Of a DNA stretch of 64,000 nt, positions 1-7,972 are shown piece by piece. Made by a program: the position numbers and the translations under genes. Source of the stretch: Rhizobium sp. Root483D2 (GTDB lineage: Bacteria; Pseudomonadota; Alphaproteobacteria; Rhizobiales; Rhizobiaceae); the NCBI RefSeq assembly GCF_001426685.1, contig NZ_LMFB01000044.1, positions 19,226 to 83,225 on the forward strand, in the 5' to 3' direction. Each line of letters opens with the position of its first letter. Position 1 is the stretch's first letter. Under the pieces are notes generated by a model. The model ran no database searches and was not told the DNA's origin. It saw nothing but the letters and a program-made list of their open reading frames with translations.

Positions 1-1188
1 CCGCCGCCGTCGCGCGACAGCTATCTGAACATCCACCAGATCGTTGCCGCCTGCGAGATCACCGGCGCCGACGCCGTGCATCCGGGCTACGGCTTCCTGT
101 CGGAAAATGCCAAATTCGCCGATATTCTCGACGCGCATGGCATTACCTTCATTGGCCCGACCGCCGATCACATCCGCATCATGGGTGACAAGATCACGGC
201 GAAGGAAACGGCAAAGTCGCTCGGCATTCCCGTCGTTCCCGGTTCTGCCGGCGAAGTGAAGCCTGAGAACGCATTGGAGATCGCCCGTGAAATCGGCTTC
301 CCCGTGCTGATCAAGGCCACTGCCGGCGGCGGCGGACGCGGCATGAAGGTGGCCAAGAACGAGGAGGAACTCTCCGAGGCGGTGTCCACGGCCCGTTCCG
401 AGGCGCTCGCCGCATTCGGCAATGATGCCGTCTATATGGAAAAATACCTCGGCAAGCCGCGCCATATCGAAGTCCAGGTCGTCGGCGACGGTGAAGGCAA
501 TGCCATTCACCTGGGCGAACGCGACTGCTCGCTGCAGCGGCGCCACCAGAAGGTCTGGGAAGAAGCCAATTCGCCGGCGCTTAATGTCGAGCAGCGGATG
601 AAGATCGGCGAAATCTGCGCCGATGCCATGCGCAAGCTGAAATATCGCGGCGCCGGCACGATCGAATTCCTCTACGAAAACGGCGAGTTCTTCTTCATCG
701 AGATGAACACCCGCCTGCAGGTGGAGCATCCGATCACGGAAGCCATTACCGGCATCGACCTGGTCCACGAGCAGATCCGCGTCGCATCCGGCGGTGGTCT
801 GTCGGTGACGCAGGACGAGATCGTCTTTTCCGGCCATGCCATTGAGTGCCGCATCAATGCCGAGGATCCGCGCACCTTCGTGCCGTCTCCCGGCACGATC
901 ACGCATTTCCATGCGCCTGGCGGTCTTGGCGTTCGCGTCGATTCGGGCGTCTATCAGGGCTACAAGATTCCGCCCTATTACGACAGCCTGATCGGCAAGC
1001 TGATCGTGCACGGGCGCACCCGCGTCGAATGCATGATGCGCCTGCGCCGCGTGTTGGACGAATTCGTCATTGACGGTATCAAGACGACCTTGCCTCTGTT
1101 CCAGGACCTGATCAACAATCAGGACATTGCCAACGGCGACTACGACATCCATTGGCTGGAAAACTATCTGGCCCAGACGGCCGAATGA
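1..1188 (+). CDS. accC: Biotin carboxylase subunit of acetyl-CoA carboxylase (5' end missing)
   Basis: The frame is open from the first base, so the N-terminus (about 50-55 residues by comparison with the usual ~450) lies outside the window; 395 residues are visible. AccC carboxylates the biotin on AccB using ATP and bicarbonate, the first step of fatty-acid synthesis in the cytoplasm. Visible signatures are HPGYGFLSEN near the start, the ATP-grasp glycine loop GGGGRGMKV near residue 109, HLGERDCSLQRR near residue 170, and the metal/active-site segment EMNTRLQVEHPITE near residue 235. The gene ends 8 bases before the aat start, so the two are probably co-transcribed. accB is expected upstream, outside the window. 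Confidence 0.97.
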   Translation, partial: PPPSRDSYLNIHQIVAACEITGADAVHPGYGFLSENAKFADILDAHGITFIGPTADHIRIMGDKITAKETAKSLGIPVVPGSAGEVKPENALEIAREIGFPVLIKATAGGGGRGMKVAKNEEELSEAVSTARSEALAAFGNDAVYMEKYLGKPRHIEVQVVGDGEGNAIHLGERDCSLQRRHQKVWEEANSPALNVEQRMKIGEICADAMRKLKYRGAGTIEFLYENGEFFFIEMNTRLQVEHPITEAITGIDLVHEQIRVASGGGLSVTQDEIVFSGHAIECRINAEDPRTFVPSPGTITHFHAPGGLGVRVDSGVYQGYKIPPYYDSLIGKLIVHGRTRVECMMRLRRVLDEFVIDGIKTTLPLFQDLINNQDIANGDYDIHWLENYLAQTAE

Positions 1189-1196
1189 GGTTTTAA

Positions 1197-1811
1197 ATGA
1201 AAGGGACCCGCAGCAGGCAACCGGACATTACCCCGGATTTGCTGTTGCGGGCCTATTCCATCGGCCTGTTTCCGATGGCAGACAGCGCTGACGATCCCGA
1301 ACTGTTCTGGGTCGAGCCCGAACTGCGCGGCATCATCCCGCTCGACGATTTCCACATTTCCAAAAGCCTTGCCAAGACGATCCGGCGTGCGCCCTTCGAG
1401 ATCCGCTACGACACGGCTTTCGAACAGGTGATGGACGGATGCGCCGCCCCTGCCCCCGACCGCCCGACCACCTGGATCAACGCCAAGATCCGCTCGCTCT
1501 ATGCGACGCTGCACAGCATGGGGCACGCTCATTGCGTCGAGGCCTGGGAGGATGGCGAACTGGTCGGCGGCCTCTACGGCGTCTCGCTCGGCTCGGCCTT
1601 CTTCGGCGAAAGCATGTTTTCGCGCCGCACGGATGCCTCGAAGATCTGCCTCGTGCATCTGGTCCAGAGGCTACGCAAACAGGGTTTTGTCCTGCTCGAT
1701 ACCCAGTTCACCACCGAACACCTGAAGAACTTTGGCGCCATCGACGTGCCAAAAGCGCGCTATGAGAAAATGCTGGCGCGGGCGATTGCAACGCCGCATC
1801 TGAAGTTCTGA
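1197..1811 (+). CDS. aat: Leucyl/phenylalanyl-tRNA--protein transferase
   Basis: This 204-residue protein matches Aat, which adds Leu or Phe from charged tRNA to N-terminal Arg/Lys of proteins and so marks them for ClpS/ClpAP degradation (N-end rule). Recognisable segments are the N-terminal [28 protein letters not shown], the core [19 protein letters not shown], and [16 protein letters not shown] near the C-terminus. The length is normal for the family. The ATG follows the accC stop by 8 bases with a GAGG ribosome-binding site between, which suggests an accB-accC-aat unit. A palindromic repeat follows about 50 bases downstream and may end or stabilise the transcript. Confidence 0.95.
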   Translation: MKGTRSRQPDITPDLLLRAYSIGLFPMADSADDPELFWVEPELRGIIPLDDFHISKSLAKTIRRAPFEIRYDTAFEQVMDGCAAPAPDRPTTWINAKIRSLYATLHSMGHAHCVEAWEDGELVGGLYGVSLGSAFFGESMFSRRTDASKICLVHLVQRLRKQGFVLLDTQFTTEHLKNFGAIDVPKARYEKMLARAIATPHLKF

Positions 1812-1860
1812 ATGCCGCTCGGCTGGCGTCGCTTATTGCCCTTTGCATACCCCGGCAATA

Positions 1861-1976
1861 GCCCCTCATCCGCCCTGTCGGGCACCTTCTCCCCGTTTTG
1901 ACGGGGAGAAGGAACCAGCGGCAAACTCCGTCCGTCCCCTCTCCCCGCAGGCGGGGAGAGGGTTAGGGTGAGGGGC
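1861..1976. repeat. Palindromic intergenic element, copy 1 (RIME-like)
   Basis: This 116-bp element starts GCCCCTCATCCG and ends GGTGAGGGGC, so its ends are inverted repeats. Inside are two further hairpins built on TCTCCCCG/CGGGGAGA. A second copy with the same organisation lies at 17889-18001. Dispersed palindromes of this type are common between genes in Rhizobiaceae (the RIME family is the closest named group I know). The family name is by style only. It is non-coding and sits just after aat. Confidence 0.8.
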
Positions 1977-1984
1977 AACCCAGC

Positions 1985-2204
1985 CCAAAAATATTTCCGA
2001 ACTTTACCGCAGCATGGATGCCGCCATCCCAGGCGACATTGACGAAACCGATCAACTGTCCGTCATCATAGGCGCCGACAGGGGCAAGGCTGCGCGACAG
2101 GACAGTGGCAAACCACGGGGCTCAGCCTCGCGCTAGGCGGCGACCGAAAGCGCATTCATTTGGTCGTCATTGGGAAACGGATCAGTGCGGATTTCGATGA
2201 TCAA
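1985..2204 (-). pseudogene. Decayed GNAT acetyltransferase remnant
   Basis: Read on the reverse strand from a possible TTG at 2204, the frame gives an N-terminal GNAT-like stretch (IEIRTDPFPNDDQMNALSVAA), then meets an in-frame TAG where a tryptophan codon would fit. After a shift into another frame the homology resumes as VGAYDDGQLIGFVNVAWDG and IHAAVKF. The C-terminal half, with the acetyl-CoA loop, is absent: after a few more residues the sequence runs into the palindromic element at 1861-1976. So a nonsense change, a frameshift and a 3' truncation are all visible. This is a remnant and not a working gene. The functional parent could be any of the small rhizobial GNAT paralogues. Confidence 0.75.
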
Positions 2205-2220
2205 CGCGATCCTCGAAACA

Positions 2221-2673
2221 TTACTGCTTGGCAGCGGAATCCGGCGGTGGCAGGTCGGATTTTGCCTTGCAGCTGTTCAGCCAGACGTCATAGACCGGAT
2301 GTTCCACGGCATTCAGGCCGGGACTGTCGGCAAACATCCAGCCGGTGAAGATGCGGCGGATCTTGCGGTCGAGCGTGATCTCGTCGACCTCGACGAAAGT
2401 GTCGGTCTTGGGCGCTTCGGTATCGTCGCGGCTGTAACAGACGCGCGGTGTCACCTGGAGAGCGCCGAACTGCACGGTTTCGCCGATATAGACGTCGAAG
2501 GTGGTGATGCGGCCGGTGATCTTGTCGATCCCGGAAAAGACGGCAACGGGATTGGTGATCCGCGCTGCGTCAGCGGCCGTCGTCATCGACAGGAGAGCGG
2601 TGCCGGCAATCGCGAACAGCGAGGCTGCCGCAGACATCCGGCGCTTGAGAAGTCGCTGACTTGAAATGACCAT
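2221..2673 (-). CDS. DUF2155 domain-containing exported protein
   Basis: This 150-residue protein has a signal-peptide-like N-terminus: Lys/Arg around residues 8-12, a hydrophobic stretch to about residue 30, and an AxA-type site near TTAADAARI. The body contains the conserved core FSGIDKITGRITTFDVYIGE, then CYSRDDTEAP and RRIFTGWMFADSPGLNAVEHPVYDVWL, typical of the alphaproteobacterial DUF2155 family. Two cysteines in the mature part could form a disulphide. Function is not established; export to the periplasm is inferred. It is followed on the same strand by the pseudogene remnant and lies just downstream of the NDUFA12 homologue, a neighbourhood often seen in Rhizobiales. Met13 is an alternative start. 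Confidence 0.85.
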   Translation of the reverse strand: MVISSQRLLKRRMSAAASLFAIAGTALLSMTTAADAARITNPVAVFSGIDKITGRITTFDVYIGETVQFGALQVTPRVCYSRDDTEAPKTDTFVEVDEITLDRKIRRIFTGWMFADSPGLNAVEHPVYDVWLNSCKAKSDLPPPDSAAKQ

Positions 2674-2801
2674 TCTAACGCCCGTCTCCCGCGCAATCCC
2701 CGGCCAGAGTGCCGGGTCTCAGGCGCTAAACATCAAATGTGGCCGAGGCATGATGCCTGCGGTGCAATCAACAATCACAAAGACCTGTTTGCAAATCCCG
2801 T

Positions 2802-3197
2802 TCAGGAGCGTGGCGTCCAGGCATCATAGTCGCCGGTGACGCGCGGACGTTCGCCCGTGGCGTTGATCGAGCCCGGCGGCCGGTAGGCCTGGGCGGAGCC
2901 GGTGCCGTTCGGCTGGTGCGGCTTTTGCCATTCGCGTGCCGTGTAGCTTTCATCGGCCGGCGAAACGTCGGTGCGGTGGTGCATCCAGCCGTGCCAGCCG
3001 GGCGGAATGGCCGATGCGTCGGCATAGCCGTTATAGATCACCCAGCGGCGGGTACGGCCTTCGGAATCCGTGCCGCCCTGATAATAGACATTGCCGGCGG
3101 CATCCTCGCCGACCCTTTTGCCGAAGCGCCAGGTGTGAAAGCGGGTGCCGAGCGTCTGTCCATTCCACCAGGTAAAAATCTGCAGCAGAGACTTCAT
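2802..3197 (-). CDS. NDUFA12-family complex I accessory subunit (17.2 kDa type)
   Basis: This 131-residue protein has the NDUFA12 signature: MKSLLQIFTWWNGQTLGTRF at the start, then GEDAAGNVYYQ, RRWVIYNGYADASAIPPGWH and GWMHHRTD. In mitochondria and some alphaproteobacteria this small subunit binds at the base of the peripheral arm of NADH:quinone oxidoreductase. The ATG at 3197 is preceded by AAGGACGG and agrees with family length; a longer open frame upstream is not family-like. It is encoded about 60 kb from nuoA in this window, separate from the nuo operon at 46-63 kb. The C-terminal 40 residues are Pro/Gly-rich and probably extended. Confidence 0.9.
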   Translation of the reverse strand: MKSLLQIFTWWNGQTLGTRFHTWRFGKRVGEDAAGNVYYQGGTDSEGRTRRWVIYNGYADASAIPPGWHGWMHHRTDVSPADESYTAREWQKPHQPNGTGSAQAYRPPGSINATGERPRVTGDYDAWTPRS

Positions 3198-3373
3198 GAT
3201 GTCCGTCCTTGACCGCGCCAAACAAACGCGCGGGATATCCGAGAGTACTGCCCCGCTTATGCCGCGCAGCCTGCCGCTTGTCCAGTGATTCCGTTGCAGC
3301 GCCGTTATTTCAACCGAATCCTGAAGCCGGAATGAGAGGGCCCGAACCCACCCGCTCACAGGACCATTGGGCG

Positions 3374-3859
3374 TCAGTCCAGCGGTTTTTCCATGGCGAT
3401 TGTGGGAATACCCCATGTGCCGGCGCCCGCCCCTGCCCTGACAAAGCCATGCGCCTCGTAAAAGCCGATGGCTTTCGCGTTGTTTTCCTCGACCTCGACC
3501 CGCATCGTTCCCGCATAAGGAAAACAGGTTTCCAGTTCAGCGAAGATATCGCGGGCAATGCCCTGCCGTTGAAATTGCGGCAGGACATAGAGCTGATGCA
3601 GGACGGCCGTTTCATGCAGGCTTTCCGACATCGAGGCAAAGCCCATGCCGCCGATCACCTTGCCATCGTCGGCCACGAGGAATTCGCCGTTCTTGCGCTG
3701 CAAATTGGCCTTCAGCGCCGCTACTGAATGCCACTTGGCCGTCATCTCGTCGATCTTTGCGGCACCGTACTGCGCATTATAGGCCGCATGCGCGGTCTCA
3801 CCCAGAAGAGCCGAGACTTTCGCCAGATCGCGCTCGGTGGCTGTGCGCACGAAAAACAT
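3374..3859 (-). CDS. GNAT family N-acetyltransferase
   Basis: This 161-residue protein has the GNAT fold: N-terminal MFFVRTATERDLAKVSAL, the central strand FLVADDGKVIGGMGFASM, and the acetyl-CoA pyrophosphate loop LPQFQRQGIARDIFAEL (the Q/RxxGxA/G motif) around residues 93-110, followed by EENNAKAIGFYEAHGFV. It should transfer an acetyl group from acetyl-CoA to an amine; the substrate cannot be read from the sequence. It is a single gene facing the same way as gatB, but is separated from it by two palindromes that may insulate it. It is one of four GNAT sequences within 9 kb, one of them broken. Confidence 0.88.
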   Translation of the reverse strand: MFFVRTATERDLAKVSALLGETAHAAYNAQYGAAKIDEMTAKWHSVAALKANLQRKNGEFLVADDGKVIGGMGFASMSESLHETAVLHQLYVLPQFQRQGIARDIFAELETCFPYAGTMRVEVEENNAKAIGFYEAHGFVRAGAGAGTWGIPTIAMEKPLD

Positions 3860-3877
3860 ATTTTAGGCCTTTCAATC

Positions 3878-3979
3878 GCAATTCCGGACGGAAAACCATT
3901 TCACACTTTTTCTGGAATTGCTCGGTGGTCTCATTGCAATTCCGGACGGAAAACCGTTTCACACGTTTCCCGGAATTGC
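3878..3979. repeat. Two tandem copies of a 44-bp REP-like palindrome
   Basis: Two near-identical 44-bp units occupy 3878-3921 and 3936-3979. Each begins GCAATTCCGGACGGAAAACC and ends TGGAATTGC or CGGAATTGC, so each can fold on itself through GCAATTCC/GGAATTGC. The second unit abuts the gatB stop codon (3980). This kind of palindrome is widely dispersed in Rhizobium genomes. Its likely roles are mRNA 3'-end protection or transcription attenuation after gatB; that is inference. Confidence 0.85.
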
Positions 3980-5482
3980 TTACTCCTCGATGCCAAGCTT
4001 GGCCTTGACCAGCGCCTGCACGGCCTGCGGATTGGCCTTGCCGCCGGTCGATTTCATCACCTGGCCGACGAACCAGCCGGCGAGCGAGGGCTTGGCCTGA
4101 ACCTTGGCGACCTGGTCCGGATTGGCGGCGATGATCTCATCGACGGCCTTTTCGATGGCGCCCGTATCCGTCACCTGCTTCATGCCGCGGCTCTCGACCA
4201 GTTCGGCCGGGTCGCCGCCTTCGGTCCAGACGATTTCAAACAGGTCCTTGGCGATCTTGCCGGAGATCACTTCCGATTTGATCAGGTCGAGAATGGCGCC
4301 GAGCTGGGCTGGGGAAATCGGAGTCTCTTCAATGGCTTTGCTGGCTTTGTTCAAGGCACCCAGCAGGTCGTTGATCACCCAGTTGGCGGCAATCTTACCG
4401 TCGCGTCCAGCGGCCACGGCCTCGAAATAATCGGCGATCGCCTTTTCCGACACGAGCACGGAGGCGTCATAGACCGACAGGCCGAGATCGCGCACAAAGC
4501 GCTCCTTCTTGTCGTCGGGCAGTTCCGGCAGATGTGCCTTCAGTTCCTCGACGAAGGCATCGTCGAATTCGAGCGGCAGAAGGTCCGGATCAGGAAAATA
4601 GCGATAGTCATGCGCATCTTCCTTGGAGCGCATCGAGCGGGTCTCGCCCTTGTTCGGGTCAAACAGCCGGGTTTCCTGGTCGATCGAGCCGCCATCCTCC
4701 AGAATGCCGATCTGGCGGCGGGCCTCATATTCGATCGCCTGGCCGATGAAGCGGATGGAATTGACATTCTTGATTTCGCAGCGCGTGCCGAAATCCTCGC
4801 CCGGACGGCGCACGGAGACGTTGACGTCGGCGCGCAGCGAACCTTCGTCCATGTTGCCGTCGCAGGTGCCGAGATAGCGCACGATCGAGCGCAGCTTGGT
4901 CACATAGGCCTTGGCTTCATCGGAGGAGCGCATGTCGGGCTTGGAGACGATTTCCATCAGCGCCACGCCGGACCGGTTCAGATCGACATAGGACATGGTC
5001 GGGCTCTGGTCGTGCATCGACTTGCCCGCATCCTGTTCCAGATGCAGCCGCTCGATGCCGATTTCGATATCCTCGAACTGGCCCTGGCGGTCCGGGCCGA
5101 CGGAGATGACGATCTTGCCTTCGCCGACGATCGGATCCTTGAACTGGGAAATCTGGTAGCCCTGCGGCAAATCCGGATAGAAATAGTTCTTGCGGTCGAA
5201 GATCGAGCGGTTGTTGATCTGCGCCTTGAGGCCCAGACCGGTGCGCACCGCCTGCTTGACGCATTCCTCGTTGATGACGGGAAGCATGCCGGGCATGGCC
5301 GCGTCCACAAGCGAAACATTGGAGTTCGGCGCATTGCCGAATGTCGTGGACGCACCCGAAAACAGCTTCGAATTGCTGGTCACCTGAGCATGGACTTCCA
5401 GGCCAATAATGACTTCCCAGTCGCCAGTGGCGCCGGGAATATAGCGTTTCGGTTCTGAGATGCGGACGTCGACCAGGGTCAT
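3980..5482 (-). CDS. gatB: Asp-tRNA(Asn)/Glu-tRNA(Gln) amidotransferase subunit B
   Basis: GatB (500 residues) binds misacylated Glu-tRNA(Gln) or Asp-tRNA(Asn), activates it with ATP, and receives ammonia from GatA. Key segments are [20 protein letters not shown] near residue 20, [32 protein letters not shown], and the C-terminal YqeY-like tRNA-binding tail ([20 protein letters not shown]). The ATG at 5482 has AGAAGAG upstream and gives the normal length; the frame stays open 16 codons further but without family similarity. gatB stands alone here, while gatC and gatA lie at 9-10.8 kb on the same strand. Its stop touches the REP pair. Confidence 0.97.
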   Translation of the reverse strand: MTLVDVRISEPKRYIPGATGDWEVIIGLEVHAQVTSNSKLFSGASTTFGNAPNSNVSLVDAAMPGMLPVINEECVKQAVRTGLGLKAQINNRSIFDRKNYFYPDLPQGYQISQFKDPIVGEGKIVISVGPDRQGQFEDIEIGIERLHLEQDAGKSMHDQSPTMSYVDLNRSGVALMEIVSKPDMRSSDEAKAYVTKLRSIVRYLGTCDGNMDEGSLRADVNVSVRRPGEDFGTRCEIKNVNSIRFIGQAIEYEARRQIGILEDGGSIDQETRLFDPNKGETRSMRSKEDAHDYRYFPDPDLLPLEFDDAFVEELKAHLPELPDDKKERFVRDLGLSVYDASVLVSEKAIADYFEAVAAGRDGKIAANWVINDLLGALNKASKAIEETPISPAQLGAILDLIKSEVISGKIAKDLFEIVWTEGGDPAELVESRGMKQVTDTGAIEKAVDEIIAANPDQVAKVQAKPSLAGWFVGQVMKSTGGKANPQAVQALVKAKLGIEE

Positions 5483-5632
5483 GGAATGCTCTTCTGTAAG
5501 CTTCAATTCGTGTGTCTCTGGGTAGAACAATTGGCTATGGCGTGCAAGGCTTGTCGCACCTTGCAGGGCGGTTTGGTGCGCAAGAACCGGGCGTTTGCGA
5601 TCTGTTCAATTTTTTGCGGCACTCTGTCTGCC

Positions 5633-5941
5633 ATGACCATCTGCCTTGCGCTCATCTGCCTGCTCTTTGCCGTCAACATCGTGACGTTCTGCGTCTTCTG
5701 GTGGGACAAGGCGGCGGCGCGCCGTGGCGCATGGCGTGTTCCCGAACACAAGCTTTTGAGCCTTGCCCTCTTCGGCGGCAGTCTCGGCGCGTTCGCCGCC
5801 CAGCGGCTGTTGCGCCACAAGAGCCGCAAGGAACCTTTTCGCACCCGTTTGACGGCAATCCTCATCCTGCATGCGGCCGTTGCCTCCGTCGGGCTTCTGG
5901 CCCTGCCATGGGTGCTTGCCGGGCACGTTTTCCAATCCTGA
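5633..5941 (+). CDS. DUF1294 membrane protein
   Basis: This protein has about 102 residues with two to three hydrophobic segments. The DUF1294 core is clear: NIVTFCVFWWDKAAARRG, then WRVPEHKLLSLALFGGSLGAF and RHKSRKEPFRTRL, followed by a last membrane span. The family is membrane-bound and of unknown function. I chose the ATG at 5633 because the family alignment begins at the first hydrophobic segment; the frame is open back to 5486 with other possible ATGs (for example 5537), so the N-terminus is uncertain. It lies divergent from gatB, and the roughly 150 bases between the two starts must hold both promoters. Confidence 0.82.
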   Translation: MTICLALICLLFAVNIVTFCVFWWDKAAARRGAWRVPEHKLLSLALFGGSLGAFAAQRLLRHKSRKEPFRTRLTAILILHAAVASVGLLALPWVLAGHVFQS

Positions 5942-5987
5942 GACATGACTGACCTTCACGGACGCCTCGCCCCATGACCGCCGCCGC

Positions 5988-6017
5988 TTGACTTTCGCGA
6001 CGATTCGTAACTATTAT
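5988..6017 (+). promoter_or_regulatory. Predicted sigma-70 promoter of the Rrf2 gene
   Basis: TTGACT at 5988-5993 and TATTAT at 6012-6017 are separated by 18 bases; a second TATTAT overlaps at 6015-6020. The expected start of transcription, 6-7 bases after the -10 box, falls at or next to the ATG at 6024, so the mRNA would be leaderless. No Shine-Dalgarno sequence is present upstream of that ATG. Confidence 0.6.
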
Positions 6018-6023
6018 TATTAC

Positions 6024-6476
6024 ATGAAAAGAAATAGCCGTCTTTCCGCAGTGCTGCACGCGCTGCTTCACATGGCAGAACGCGGCCGTCCGATGACCTC
6101 GGACGAGCTTGCGCTTTGCCTCCATACAAACCCCGTCGTGGTCAGGCGCACCATGGCCGGGCTGCGCGAGGCGGGCCTCGTCACCTCCGGCCGTGGCCAT
6201 GGCGGCGGATGGACGCTTGGCCGCCCGCTCGAGGACGTCACCATGCGCGACATCTACACGGCGCTCGGCGAACCCATGCTGTTCCAGATGGGCAATGTCA
6301 GCGAAAGCCCCGGCTGCCTGGTCGAGCAGGCGGTCAACCATGCGCTCGACGATGCCTTTCGCGATGCCGAAGCCATGCTGATCGCCCGTCTTGGCGAGGT
6401 GACGCTCGCAACGCTTGCCGATGATTTCAAACGGCGCTTTGCCGAACACAGGGCCGCGCTGAAACAGCCCGGCTGA
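6024..6476 (+). CDS. Rrf2 family transcriptional regulator
   Basis: This 150-residue protein has an N-terminal winged helix: MKRNSRLSAVLHALLHMAE, TSDELALCLHTNPVVVRRTMAGL, GLVTSGRGHGGGWTLGRPLE, ITLRDIY-like VTMRDIYTAL. That is the Rrf2 layout. Only one cysteine (in SPGCLVEQ, near residue 95) is present where Fe-S members such as IscR have three, so it resembles the cluster-free YwnA/NsrR-like branch and may sense electrophiles or redox state. The gene sits 94 bases upstream of an FAD pyridine-nucleotide oxidoreductase on the same strand, a common regulator-target pairing. The ATG at 6024 is picked because similarity starts there; the promoter prediction implies a leaderless message. Confidence 0.88.
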   Translation: MKRNSRLSAVLHALLHMAERGRPMTSDELALCLHTNPVVVRRTMAGLREAGLVTSGRGHGGGWTLGRPLEDVTMRDIYTALGEPMLFQMGNVSESPGCLVEQAVNHALDDAFRDAEAMLIARLGEVTLATLADDFKRRFAEHRAALKQPG

Positions 6477-6570
6477 AACACGGCCCGGCTGATCGTCATA
6501 TCAACACAGATGTCCACCGAACCGGAATCCCACGATGTTTCCGGCGGGCGGAGCTATGAAAGGAAAGACC

Positions 6571-7476
6571 ATGCAACAGGATGCAGTCATCATCGGCGGC
6601 GGCTTTGCCGGATTGTCGGCCGCCTATATTCTCGCTAGGGCCCGGCGGCACGTGACGATCATCGACAGCGGCACGCCGCGCAACCGGTTTGCCGCCCATT
6701 CCCACGGCGTGCTGGCGCTCGACGGCAAATCTGGGCTGGAAATCCTCGCCGATGCGCGCGCTCAGCTTGCCGCCTATCCGACGGTGACCTTCCTCAACGG
6801 AGAAGCTCACGCTGCGCAAGGCACGATCGATGATTTCCATGTCGATGTTGCCGGACATGAGCCGATCACCACGCGGCGCCTGCTTCTGTCCGGTGGTATC
6901 GAAGACCGCCTGCCCGATATTCCCGGCCTCACCGAGCGCTGGGGCAAGACGGTTCTGCATTGCCCCTATTGCCACGGCTACGAAATCGGCGGCGGTCCGA
7001 TCGGCGTTCTTTCGACACAACCGATGTCGGCGCATCAGGCGGCCGTCGTTGCCGACTGGGGCGATGTGACCCTCTTCACCAACGGCATGCCGGAGCCGGA
7101 CGAAGAAACGCTTGCGCTGCTTGAACGGCGCAAGGTCAGCCTCCAGCCCGGAACGGTCGATGTTATCGAGGCCGGCACCTGCGACAGGCTGCGGGTGCGG
7201 CTAAAAAACGGCCGCACCTTCGACGTCAAGGCGCTTTTCGTTGCCGCCGATCTGCACAGGCGCGGCACGATCGCCGAAAGCCTCGGCTGCACCCTCACCG
7301 AAACGCCCGCCGGCATGATAATAGCGACCGACACCGTCAAGGCGACCAGCGTCGCCGGGGTCTATGCAGCCGGCGACAATGCCCGCGCCTTCGGCAATAT
7401 CACCCTGGTTTCGGCCGACGGGGTCATGGCCGGCCTCGGCATGCACCAGTCGCTGATGTTTTCAGGCCATTCTTGA
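6571..7476 (+). CDS. NAD(P)/FAD-dependent oxidoreductase, thioredoxin-reductase-like
   Basis: This 301-residue protein has an N-terminal FAD Rossmann motif (VIIGGGFAGLSAAYILARA), a CPYCHGYE redox-type CxxC at about residues 131-134, and a C-terminal FAD motif GVYAAGDNARAFG. This is the thioredoxin-reductase fold. The second GxGxxG for NADPH is weak (GGGPIGVLSTQPMSAHQ), so the natural reductant and partner are uncertain; it may act on a small thiol or a dedicated protein. The ATG at 6571 follows a strong AAGGAAAG; an upstream ATG at 6535 is in frame but lacks a comparable site. Regulation by the adjacent Rrf2 protein is likely but inferred. Confidence 0.88.
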   Translation: MQQDAVIIGGGFAGLSAAYILARARRHVTIIDSGTPRNRFAAHSHGVLALDGKSGLEILADARAQLAAYPTVTFLNGEAHAAQGTIDDFHVDVAGHEPITTRRLLLSGGIEDRLPDIPGLTERWGKTVLHCPYCHGYEIGGGPIGVLSTQPMSAHQAAVVADWGDVTLFTNGMPEPDEETLALLERRKVSLQPGTVDVIEAGTCDRLRVRLKNGRTFDVKALFVAADLHRRGTIAESLGCTLTETPAGMIIATDTVKATSVAGVYAAGDNARAFGNITLVSADGVMAGLGMHQSLMFSGHS

Positions 7477-7669
7477 CGGGGCCGATATCCTTGGCTTAAA
7501 AAACGCCGTCCTATGGAGTTTTGATGTTCCCGATATCCGAGATTGCCTGAAGGCCCTGCCTGCGAAGATCCTTTGCGGGCACGGGCCGGAAAACGAAGCC
7601 CTGGCGTTCGACAGAACGGCAGACCCGTTTTCATGCGTTCGCACGAACGCTTTTCGGATCTCAACATCA

Positions 7670-7927
7670 ATGGACATTTCACGCGAAGAACAGCGTATTC
7701 TACATCTCATGGCCCAGGGCGGCCGCATCGAAATCCTGCGCACCGACGGCAAGACCATCGACAGGGTCCGTTGCTTTACCCGCGACGGCTGGGTCTATCC
7801 GGGCTTTGGTCTTGATATGTTTCGCAAGCTGAAGCGGAAGAAAGCGATTTCGTCGTCGGGCGGCAAGCCTTACCGAATCACCCAGCGCGGCCTCGTTCTC
7901 GTGCGCGCACAACTGAACAACCGCTGA
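7670..7927 (+). CDS. YjhX family toxin (UPF0386)
   Basis: This 85-residue protein is co-linear with E. coli YjhX: MDISREEQRILHLMAQGGRI, VRCFTRDGWVYPGF, FRKLKRKKAISSSGGKPYRI and a terminal VRAQLNNR. In E. coli, YjhX is described as a toxin paired with the acetyltransferase-like antitoxin YjhQ and is thought to act on topoisomerase I. Here no gene is directly co-transcribed with it on the same strand; the nearest downstream gene, a GNAT protein (7973-8482), faces the opposite way and ends 45 bases later. Whether it is toxic here is unknown. About 190 bases upstream separate it from the oxidoreductase. Confidence 0.88.
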   Translation: MDISREEQRILHLMAQGGRIEILRTDGKTIDRVRCFTRDGWVYPGFGLDMFRKLKRKKAISSSGGKPYRITQRGLVLVRAQLNNR

Positions 7928-7972
7928 AACAAGACCGGCGCGACGCTTAACGGGCCGCGCCGGTTTCCACTT

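Noticed and set aside
3728..5458. Long forward open frame opposite gatB
   Set aside because: Antisense shadow; gatB on the reverse strand is fully supported by family motifs.
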